Translations under genes and position numbers: made by a program | Source: Desulfuromonadaceae bacterium | GTDB taxonomy: Bacteria > Desulfobacterota > Desulfuromonadia > Desulfuromonadales > SZUA-540 | DNA length: 5,907 nt | Direction: 5' to 3' | NCBI GenBank assembly: GCA_003250235.1 | Contig: QKGY01000404.1 | Span: 1-5,907 of the forward strand | The notes under the pieces: generated by a model | Seen by the model: only the letters and a program-made list of their open reading frames with translations | Databases searched by the model: none | What the model was told of the DNA's origin: nothing | Shown here: positions 1-5,169 of the stretch, in pieces | How positions within the stretch are numbered: position 1 is the first letter of the stretch | How the letters are laid out: each line of letters begins with the position of its first letter

Positions 1-700
1 TCATGGCCATCTCGTTCTGGGCAAGAAGGACCTCGACCTTGCGAAGCTGGGTCTCGCGCAATGTCTTGCGCTGGTTCAAGGCTTCCTTTTCGGTGGCCTC
101 GGTATCGGTGACAATCCCGTCGGCATGGATATCCTCGATACGCCTGTCAATATGACGGGGATCGATGGTCTGCACGCTGGCCAAGGAGGCCGCAGCACGC
201 TCAAGGTTATCCAGGCTGGAGAGATAGACCTGTTCGGCGATCCCCAGATACCGCCCGTAGGTGATCTCCTCGCTGTCCAAAACGCGATTGAGAATATCGA
301 CAAAATTCTTGAATTTGCGCTGGAGGCTATCGAGCTGGGCAACCCCCTGGGAAAAGGCGAGCTGTTTCATCTGCTGGCCAAGATCGACAAGCATCTGCTG
401 CCGTTTGTTGTTCAGGCTCTGGTGCAGCCGGGTCAGATAATCGCGAGCCAGTTTCTCCCTGCGAAATCCCAGGTGATAGGCTAAAGCCCCGGCTCCGAGC
501 ACCACGGATCCCACACCCAACCCCGCAAGCACTGACGAGACCCCCGCAACCGACATGGCGGCAAAAGAGAGAATCCCCACCGCGGAAGGGTAAAGAAAGA
601 GGGGCATCTGAAACCCGCGACTGGTGACCGCCTTCTGAATGGCTTTCTGGGAAAAATCATCCAGGCCGATCTTGGGAGCTGAACCCGATTTTTTCGTCAT
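1..700 (-). CDS. Two-TM membrane protein with long helical tail, 3' end outside window
   Basis: The frame is open for 233 residues from the ATG at 700 and runs off the window, so the C-terminus is missing. After a short charged N-terminus (MTKKSG), two hydrophobic segments lie back to back at about residues 33-53 and 55-76. The second is rich in Gly, Ala and Val. Residues 80-233 are charged and Gln/Leu-rich, predicted mostly helical and probably coiled coil, containing EEITYGRYLG (about 144-153). The layout implies a helical hairpin in the inner membrane with a cytoplasmic tail. It resembles the general plan of XpaC-type proteins, which often neighbour telA, but I cannot confirm the family; it could be an unrelated coiled-coil membrane protein. 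The start is supported by GGAGGT six bases upstream. The ATG overlaps the stop of the upstream gene by one base (TGATG), so translation is probably coupled. It is the last visible gene of a four-gene operon. Confidence 0.85.
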   Translation of the reverse strand, partial: MTKKSGSAPKIGLDDFSQKAIQKAVTSRGFQMPLFLYPSAVGILSFAAMSVAGVSSVLAGLGVGSVVLGAGALAYHLGFRREKLARDYLTRLHQSLNNKRQQMLVDLGQQMKQLAFSQGVAQLDSLQRKFKNFVDILNRVLDSEEITYGRYLGIAEQVYLSSLDNLERAAASLASVQTIDPRHIDRRIEDIHADGIVTDTEATEKEALNQRKTLRETQLRKVEVLLAQNEMAM

Positions 701-2277
701 CAGAAGACCTCCGAGACCAGAACCAGCTCGACACGGGGCAACCGGTACATGAAAGCGCGGTACGTCTCGCCGGGTTGTCGGGCCAAAGGCTGACTGCCGC
801 CTAACCCTACGGCCCGTACCCGATTGGGTTCAAGGGCGTGCGTAACCGTCAGATACCTTTTGACCGCCTCGGCCCGGGCCTCCGAAAGAGTCCTGTTGGC
901 CTGGTCTTCCCCTTGTGTGCTGGTATGCCCTTTGATCAGGACCCGAAAGCTGGGGTAGTGCTGCAAGGACTCGGCGGCCTCGTCCAGTTCGAGTTTCCCT
1001 TCATAGCTCAGAGTGGCCGTACCGCTCTGGAACAGGATGGGACGAACCTGCAAGGTGCCGACCTCCCTCAGAGATTTCCATTGCTGGTCGCTCAGCGCCG
1101 TGAACACCGGCGCTGAAGCCGCGGCCGCGGGAATCACGGCAGCCCCCGGAGAAGTGAACTGGCCGGCGGACATGCCGCCCTGATACAGATCGGTCACAAA
1201 CTGGCTGTTGGTGATCCGGTAGGGGTCGTGATCCGGCAACGGGGACGAGGGGAAATCGCCGGCGCCGACCAGAATCCTCGACGCACCCTCAATGGTTTCC
1301 ACAAGGCCTTCCTCGGGGATGGCACCGAAAGAGGCGACGCCAAACCAGTGCTGGGCATTATCCGTCAGGCTGGCCCACTTGACCCCCTTGAGCATGCTGT
1401 CAACCTGGTCGCCGGAAAGCCCGGTCGAATCCTTGATTTCAGAGCGCAGCTCATCCGGGTTGTCCCGATAATATTTCAGGGTGTGAAAATAGTTGGCGAG
1501 AAAGGTTTTCACCGCTTCGGGGTTGTCCTGCGCATAATCGCGGTTGGCCAGCAGGATATCGACGACCAGTTTCGAGGTCACTTCGGTGCCGAGAAGCTTG
1601 ACGATCTGCCCTTTGCCCTTTTCCAGAGCCCTTGAGACATCAGGTTCCCAGAGAACGGCAACGGGCGTCTTTTTGGAAAGGAGGTTTTTGAGGGCTTCTT
1701 CCGAGCCGTTGGTCGGCACCTGCCAATCCTTGACCCGGGTTTTAAGCGCCGGGATGTCGAAATGAACAGCAGCGGCCTTGGCCAGATGTTCGCTGGGAGA
1801 ATCGGGGGTCAGAGACACCTTGAGGTTGGTCGCCTGCTTGAGCGCATCGAGATTGTCAAACTGATCCTTCCAGGCCAGCATGGCATCTCCCCCGAAAGAC
1901 TCGTCAATGACGGCCGTGATGACTCCGGGGAAGTTTTCACGGGCCCCGTTGAGAATATAGGAATCCACGGTGGCCACAGCAAGCTGGTATTTGTTGCTTC
2001 TCAGCTTCTCCATGCGCCCCGGATAGTCGGCCTGATCGTTGACGCACTCAAGGATATAACCGGACTGACGCATCCGGGTCTTCATCTGCGAAGAGCACAT
2101 GGGCTGGTAGCCCACCCAGTTGTCCATCGCCAGTTGAATCGTCCCTTTGGTCGCCCGGGCATCGCTGGTGGATTTCTGCGACCGATCCTGCCAGAGAGGC
2201 AATAGAACCTTGGCGAGGGCGATGACAGCAAGGCCGACCACCAGGAGTCCCAGGACAATTTTTACGTGTCGGTTCAT
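700..2277 (-). CDS. Membrane-anchored substrate-binding/OmpA fusion protein
   Basis: A 525-residue fusion. Residues 5-29 form one hydrophobic segment after a basic MNRHVK. Hydrophobicity runs on to W29 without a convincing cleavage site, so it reads as an uncleaved inner-membrane anchor with the rest periplasmic. Residues 45-345 look like a type 2 periplasmic binding fold of the NrtA/SsuA/NMT1 kind (AMDNWVGYQPM at 50-60, VIDESFGGDAML at 123-134, VAVLWEPDVS at 206-215). An Ala/Pro-rich linker (about 370-392) leads to a C-terminal OmpA-like domain (about 408-523) with the helix motif N461-R-T-L-S-E-A-R468-A. The Asp usual in the GHTD motif is Ser here (GHTS, 450-453), so binding to diaminopimelate may be weak or lost. 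The ATG has GGAG six bases upstream and lies 15 bp after the VWA gene. RefSeq-style names for relatives mention phosphate ABC substrate binding; nothing here shows phosphate as ligand, and no permease is nearby. A sensory or scaffold role is inference. Confidence 0.9.
   Translation of the reverse strand: MNRHVKIVLGLLVVGLAVIALAKVLLPLWQDRSQKSTSDARATKGTIQLAMDNWVGYQPMCSSQMKTRMRQSGYILECVNDQADYPGRMEKLRSNKYQLAVATVDSYILNGARENFPGVITAVIDESFGGDAMLAWKDQFDNLDALKQATNLKVSLTPDSPSEHLAKAAAVHFDIPALKTRVKDWQVPTNGSEEALKNLLSKKTPVAVLWEPDVSRALEKGKGQIVKLLGTEVTSKLVVDILLANRDYAQDNPEAVKTFLANYFHTLKYYRDNPDELRSEIKDSTGLSGDQVDSMLKGVKWASLTDNAQHWFGVASFGAIPEEGLVETIEGASRILVGAGDFPSSPLPDHDPYRITNSQFVTDLYQGGMSAGQFTSPGAAVIPAAAASAPVFTALSDQQWKSLREVGTLQVRPILFQSGTATLSYEGKLELDEAAESLQHYPSFRVLIKGHTSTQGEDQANRTLSEARAEAVKRYLTVTHALEPNRVRAVGLGGSQPLARQPGETYRAFMYRLPRVELVLVSEVF
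707..712 (-). promoter_or_regulatory. Ribosome binding site inside the 3' end of the preceding gene
   Basis: GGAGGT read on the minus strand lies six bases before the ATG at 700, inside the last codons of the upstream substrate-binding/OmpA gene. Together with the TGATG stop-start overlap it supports this start and reinitiation-type coupling. Confidence 0.75.
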
Positions 2278-2282
2278 AAAAA

Positions 2283-2287
2283 TCTCC
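2283..2287 (-). promoter_or_regulatory. Ribosome binding site of the second substrate-binding/OmpA gene
   Basis: GGAGA on the minus strand, followed by five T and then the ATG at 2277. It lies wholly in the 15-bp gap after the VWA gene's TAA. Confidence 0.6.
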
Positions 2288-2292
2288 GTACC

Positions 2293-3099
2293 TTACTGGA
2301 ACTGAGAGACATTGAAATCTTCGGACTCGGCCAAAACCGCCTTCAGCTCTCGACTCAGGCTCTGGGCATCCTGGACGGAGCTGTAGAGGGTTCGCCCGGG
2401 CTGGTTCAGGGAGTGCCCTTCATCGATACAAAATCCAATGGTATGGATCACGATGGACGTGTTGTCGATGATGTTGTTAACCGTCAGGGTAGGATCATAG
2501 CCAGGGCTGGCCTCTCCGTCGGTGACGATAACAAGATGATATTCTCCGTAACCCAGTTGACGGGCAGCCTGCCGGGTCAAGGCCTGGTACCCCGCGTCGA
2601 TGGCACGACTGAGAGGGGTTCCGCCTTCAGGCCGCACCCGTGCTAGAGCATCTTGCAAACGACCCCGGTTGCCGACTCCGAGCGGAACACGCTCGGATGA
2701 CCCGGCGCCGTCGAACACGTACAACCCGACGTTATTCTCTGCGGGGATCGTCTCGAAAAAATCCTTCAGAGCCGACTCGGCTTCATCGGCTTTGCGATTA
2801 TTTCCGTAGCAGGATTCCTCTCGCATGCTCCCCGAGCCGTCCAGCACAACGTAATAGTTTTTCTCCAGTGAGATCTGGCTGACGACAGCGGGGTCCTTGG
2901 ACTGCGCGGGCGGCCAAGGGCCCTGGTTCGGAACAGGCCCTCCCACGGGAGCAGCAGGCGTCTGACTGTTCGGGGCCGTGGATGTTCCCTTATTTTTGAA
3001 TTGTGGGATAAGAATTGAAGCCAGAATGCCGATGATGGCCACAACAATAAGCAATTCGACCAGGGTGAACCCCGAATAACGACGGGGGGAACAGATCAT
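2293..3099 (-). CDS. Prepilin-like N-terminus fused to a VWA domain
   Basis: 268 residues from the ATG at 3099. The first ten residues, MICSPRRYSG, form a short basic type III (prepilin) leader. They are followed by FTLVELLIVVAIIG, with Glu at mature position 5 (E15), the classic prepilin peptidase signal and N-terminal helix. The usual pilin globular domain is absent. Instead a Pro/Gly/Gln-rich linker (about 35-75) leads to a VWA domain (about 80-260). Its MIDAS metal site is complete: D87-G-S89-G-S91, T161 in GGTPLS and D194 in VTDGEAS. It should sit in the inner membrane or a pilus/pseudopilus tip with the VWA domain outside, and bind a protein partner through Mg2+. C97 just after the MIDAS loop and C224 could form a disulfide. 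The frame extends to a TTG at 3117, but the ATG is preferred because AGGAGG lies six bases before it. It sits between the two substrate-binding/OmpA genes (24-bp and 15-bp gaps), so joint function is likely. The partner is unknown. Confidence 0.92.
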   Translation of the reverse strand: MICSPRRYSGFTLVELLIVVAIIGILASILIPQFKNKGTSTAPNSQTPAAPVGGPVPNQGPWPPAQSKDPAVVSQISLEKNYYVVLDGSGSMREESCYGNNRKADEAESALKDFFETIPAENNVGLYVFDGAGSSERVPLGVGNRGRLQDALARVRPEGGTPLSRAIDAGYQALTRQAARQLGYGEYHLVIVTDGEASPGYDPTLTVNNIIDNTSIVIHTIGFCIDEGHSLNQPGRTLYSSVQDAQSLSRELKAVLAESEDFNVSQFQ

Positions 3100-3105
3100 A
3101 GCCTT

Positions 3106-3111
3106 CCTCCT
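3106..3111 (-). promoter_or_regulatory. Ribosome binding site that fixes the start of the pilin-VWA gene
   Basis: AGGAGG on the minus strand, six bases before the ATG at 3099. Starting at the TTG at 3117 would put this site inside the coding sequence (codons 3-4) and lengthen the prepilin leader from 10 to 16 residues. The ATG start is therefore better. Confidence 0.85.
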
Positions 3112-3123
3112 TCCCAAAACAAA

Positions 3124-4833
3124 TTACAGGGGTTTAAAGACTTCGGCTTCCGCTTCAACCTGAACGATTCGGAACACCACGCGCATATTGGAGAGCCATT
3201 CCTGCTCCGTGCTTGGTGGACAAGGATCGCTTCCGCACATGCCGGTACGAGGGCTGGTGATCCCGAGACCGGTCACGGCGAACTGGGAGGGATCGAGAGA
3301 AACCCCTTGGCCTTTGCCAAAAGAAATCACGGCATCGCGGACGGAGGTGGCTCGGGAAACGGAGAGGTTTTTGGCGCTCTGACGAATCTGGTTGAGAACC
3401 ACAGCCGTCTCACCGGCTTTTTTCTTCTTGAGATACCCGAGGGGGTCGCTGTGGCCTTCCACAGTAATGATGGCTCCGCCGTAAGTCGAGGCCAGCTTGA
3501 CCACCCTGGCGAATTCCTTCTCGTAGAGATCGACGGGAAATTCCGTCTGGTTGGGCTTGAAGAAGATTTCGAAGTTGAACAGCTCGCCTTCGGAGAGGTT
3601 GCCCTGCTGCTGGCGCTTGTTGACCAGGGCAGCGACCTGCTGCTGATCGAACTTGGGCGATTCGGCTTTGCTGACATTGAAAAGCCCCTGTCGCAGTTTT
3701 TCGAAATCCCAGCCGGGGCCATTAAGAGCAATTTTCTTGGAGAGAATTCCCGCAGGGATATAGGCGGACTGTATTTCCTGTGTGAGTTTTTTAAGCGAAC
3801 GCGGATAAGAGGCCGAGGCAAAGAAATCGACATTGCCCCGATAACCGGCAGTCTCCATATCCCCCAGAAGACTTTCGGTATCGGCAATCGCCTGAGGGCT
3901 GTCGAGGAGGATTTCCGCTGCGGCACCGATCATCTGTCGATATTCGGCAGGCTGGGTCGTTTTGTTGGCAATCAGAGTCTTCATACCCTCTTCGGCTTTA
4001 AAAAGGGCGTAAACAAATTTCTCAATCTGGGTTCTGTGACTCTGGAAATAATCGCTTCGCACAGCATAAACATCGGCAATGATCCGGTTGGCCGTCTTGG
4101 TCGAGAGCAGGATCTTGGCCCCGCGAACGGAGGCCTCGGAGCCGGTCCCAACGGTGCCATTGGATGTCAGCGCCAGCGCATCCGGGACAATGACCATGGC
4201 GGCATCCACCCCGTTTTCGTACAAGGCGGACATAGGGGTATTTTCCGAACCGGTCAGGTCCTGTATCCACATCAGTTTCACGTCCTTGAGGGATAACCCG
4301 GCGCTATCGAGAATATTGGCAAGGTAATCGACATGGGGGCCATAAAGCTGCAAGGCGATCGTTTTGCCGCGCAGGTCCTTCGCTGTCTTGATCGAATCTT
4401 TGACGACAAGACAATCCCCGCCGGTCGACCAGCTGTGCTGGAAAATGATGACGGGTGCTGTGCGCGCATCCTTGGTCAGAACTTCCGCAGCCTGGTTGAT
4501 CATTCCCAGAGTGCCACGCAAAAAGGGGCTTTTGCCCGAGATGTAATCCTCAATCTGCTTAGAAAAATTATCCTCGCGGACGAGAGTCGCCTGAATGCCA
4601 TTCTGATCGAACAGACTTCCCTTGGCAGTGGTTCGTGAGTTCCCGTTTGCATAAATGGTCTGGATATCTCCAGCCCAGGTGATCAGGGGCACAACCAGGG
4701 GACCGTCCTGAACAGAACCGACGGAGGTGGAAATCGTTTTAACCATGGGCTGAAACGACAAGGGTTTCGGTGCCGCAAGAGCAAGCTGAGAACATCCCAA
4801 AAACAATAGAGCCAACAGAAAAACTCTCCTCAT
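3124..4833 (-). CDS. Secreted substrate-binding-like/OmpA fusion protein
   Basis: 569 residues from the ATG at 4833. MRRVFLLALLFLGCSQLALA is a signal peptide. The likely signal peptidase I cut is in LALA-APKP; an imperfect lipobox ending in LGC makes a lipoprotein possible. Residues about 45-365 resemble a type 2 periplasmic binding domain (LVVPLITWAGD at 46-56, WSTGGDCLVV at 135-144, DLRGKTIALQLYGPH at 153-167, VDAAMVIVPDAL at 209-220). Residues about 417-560 form an OmpA-like domain: FEIFFKPNQTEF, then GHSD (460-463) and LSVSRA (490-495). Both residues known in OmpA to grip diaminopimelate, Asp (463) and Arg (494), are present, so peptidoglycan binding is likely. They are 31 residues apart, against 15 in classical OmpA and in the sister gene, because of a Lys-rich insertion. 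C533 and C538 lie close together near the end. An upstream ATG at 4962 is in frame, but GGGGAGG precedes the one chosen. First gene of the operon; ligand unknown. Confidence 0.92.
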   Translation of the reverse strand: MRRVFLLALLFLGCSQLALAAPKPLSFQPMVKTISTSVGSVQDGPLVVPLITWAGDIQTIYANGNSRTTAKGSLFDQNGIQATLVREDNFSKQIEDYISGKSPFLRGTLGMINQAAEVLTKDARTAPVIIFQHSWSTGGDCLVVKDSIKTAKDLRGKTIALQLYGPHVDYLANILDSAGLSLKDVKLMWIQDLTGSENTPMSALYENGVDAAMVIVPDALALTSNGTVGTGSEASVRGAKILLSTKTANRIIADVYAVRSDYFQSHRTQIEKFVYALFKAEEGMKTLIANKTTQPAEYRQMIGAAAEILLDSPQAIADTESLLGDMETAGYRGNVDFFASASYPRSLKKLTQEIQSAYIPAGILSKKIALNGPGWDFEKLRQGLFNVSKAESPKFDQQQVAALVNKRQQQGNLSEGELFNFEIFFKPNQTEFPVDLYEKEFARVVKLASTYGGAIITVEGHSDPLGYLKKKKAGETAVVLNQIRQSAKNLSVSRATSVRDAVISFGKGQGVSLDPSQFAVTGLGITSPRTGMCGSDPCPPSTEQEWLSNMRVVFRIVQVEAEAEVFKPL

Positions 4834-4837
4834 AACA

Positions 4838-4845
4838 ACCTCCCC
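4838..4845 (-). promoter_or_regulatory. Strong ribosome binding site choosing the ATG at 4833
   Basis: GGGGAGGT on the minus strand, with its GGAGG core five bases before the ATG at 4833. The signal peptide begins right at this ATG. The 43 extra residues from the ATG at 4962 would be translated from AT-rich control DNA and would precede the signal peptide. Confidence 0.85.
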
Positions 4846-4846
4846 G

Positions 4847-4864
4847 AACAAAATCTGTTTTGTT
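4847..4864 (-). promoter_or_regulatory. AT-only hairpin in the leader beside the ribosome site
   Basis: AACAAAA and TTTTGTT pair perfectly over seven bases around a four-base loop, ending one base before the GGGGAGGT ribosome site. The stem has only two G-C pairs in all, so it is weak. It might tune initiation or mRNA decay, or be a by-product of AT richness. Confidence 0.3.
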
Positions 4865-4928
4865 TTGTATTCCAATCTGCACGACATATAGTTTACATAT
4901 ATTTTGTATTTTGCAAGTTTTTTGTATT
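4863..4928 (-). repeat. Three copies of AATACAAAA with TTGCAA elements
   Basis: Read on the plus strand, TTTTGTATT occurs exactly at 4863-4871, 4902-4910 and 4920-4928. ATTTTGCAA occurs exactly at 4908-4916 and 4931-4939, just overlapping or beyond this span. Such clustering in the DNA just before a gene start suggests binding sites for a regulator or an A-tract-rich activating region. Low sequence complexity makes chance recurrence possible. Confidence 0.45.
4885..4901 (-). promoter_or_regulatory. Candidate -10 elements of the operon promoter
   Basis: TATATG occurs twice on the minus strand, at 4901-4896 and 4890-4885, 11 bp apart. Either could serve as a -10 box and would give a leader of roughly 45-60 bases. 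I see no good -35 box at 16-18 bases; the nearest TTGCAA lies 20 bases before the second copy. Activator-dependent transcription is possible. Weak call. Confidence 0.3.
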
Positions 4929-4944
4929 GAATTTTGCAATTAAA

Positions 4945-4966
4945 TGGAATGCAATATTGCATTCCA
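4945..4966. promoter_or_regulatory. Perfect 22-bp palindrome, probable operator
   Basis: The two halves, each TGGAATGCAAT read inward, are exact reverse complements with no spacer. A near copy of the half-site, TGGAATACAA (one mismatch), lies on the minus strand at 4874-4865. The palindrome is about 112 bp upstream of the start codon, where a dimeric regulator could act. With no loop it is unlikely to be an RNA hairpin terminator, and no T run follows it. The regulator is not identifiable and no regulator gene is in the window. Confidence 0.55.
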
Positions 4967-4995
4967 GCCTAACCGCCCAGGAATATTAATTTTTC

Positions 4996-5038
4996 AAAAA
5001 AAATCAATCGGAATTCCCGGACTGAATTTCGGGTTTCC
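4996..5038 (-). terminator. Weak second terminator-like hairpin with T run
   Basis: On the minus strand GGAA-A-CCCG pairs with CGGG-AA-TTCC across a ten-base loop, leaving a small internal bulge. Six bases later comes a run of eight T (4996-5003). It could back up the stronger hairpin upstream. The distance to the T run and the interrupted stem keep this uncertain. Confidence 0.35.
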
Positions 5039-5054
5039 TGTTTCATTGTTCAGC

Positions 5055-5091
5055 TATTAAACAAATACCCCTTAGCAAGGCTAAGGGGTAT
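5055..5091 (-). terminator. Rho-independent terminator of the outer-membrane protein gene
   Basis: A perfect 12-bp stem (ATACCCCTTAGC with its complement, 5065-5076 and 5080-5091) and a three-base loop, followed on the minus strand by TTTGTTTAAT. It lies 78 bases after the stop at 5170. It separates this gene from the four-gene operon, so the operon needs its own promoter. Confidence 0.8.
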
Positions 5092-5169
5092 GATGCTTTT
5101 GTTACACTTTCAAAACTCTTGTCGAATTGCTTGCTCGCATAGATTCTCTTTCGGACAAGCCCCCCTTAT

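Larger units (their letters stand above)
4834..5169. other. AT-rich intergenic control region
   Basis: 336 bases without a gene, between the stop of the outer-membrane protein gene and the start of the four-gene operon. It is clearly richer in A and T than the flanking genes, most of all at about 4847-5008. From high to low coordinates it holds about 78 bases of plain 3' untranslated sequence, a strong terminator hairpin, a weaker hairpin followed by a T run, a 22-bp palindrome, clustered short direct repeats, candidate -10 elements and a leader hairpin. No small gene is supported on either strand. Confidence 0.8.

Noticed and set aside
1762..2205. Plus-strand open frames over the second substrate-binding/OmpA gene (also around 838-1116 and 1228-1635)
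   Set aside because: These are complement shadows of a GC-biased gene; none has a domain-like sequence or a start signal.
3307..4296. 329-codon open frame on the plus strand
   Set aside because: It is antisense to the first substrate-binding/OmpA gene, has no convincing ribosome site and no recognisable domain. The minus frame has a signal peptide and motifs across the whole stretch.
700..4833. Classical ABC importer for nitrate, sulfonate or phosphate
   Set aside because: Binding-protein folds are present, but permease and ATPase genes are absent from the operon in view, and both binding domains are fused to OmpA-like domains.
4863..4939. CRISPR-like array
   Set aside because: The repeats are nine bases, too short and irregularly spaced; no cas genes are present.
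4834..4962. 43-residue N-terminal extension of the first operon gene from the ATG at 4962
   Set aside because: It would be coded by the AT-rich control region including the palindrome, and would push a normal signal peptide inside the protein. The internal ATG has a strong ribosome site.
4945..4966. Sigma-54 promoter reading of TGGAAT...TTGCA within the palindrome
   Set aside because: The GG to GC spacing is 11 bases instead of the strict 10, and the perfect symmetry is better explained as an operator.
5118..5159. CTTGTC/GACAAG inverted repeat in the 3' untranslated stretch
   Set aside because: Only six perfect pairs and a loop of about 27 bases; no T run. Chance is a sufficient explanation.
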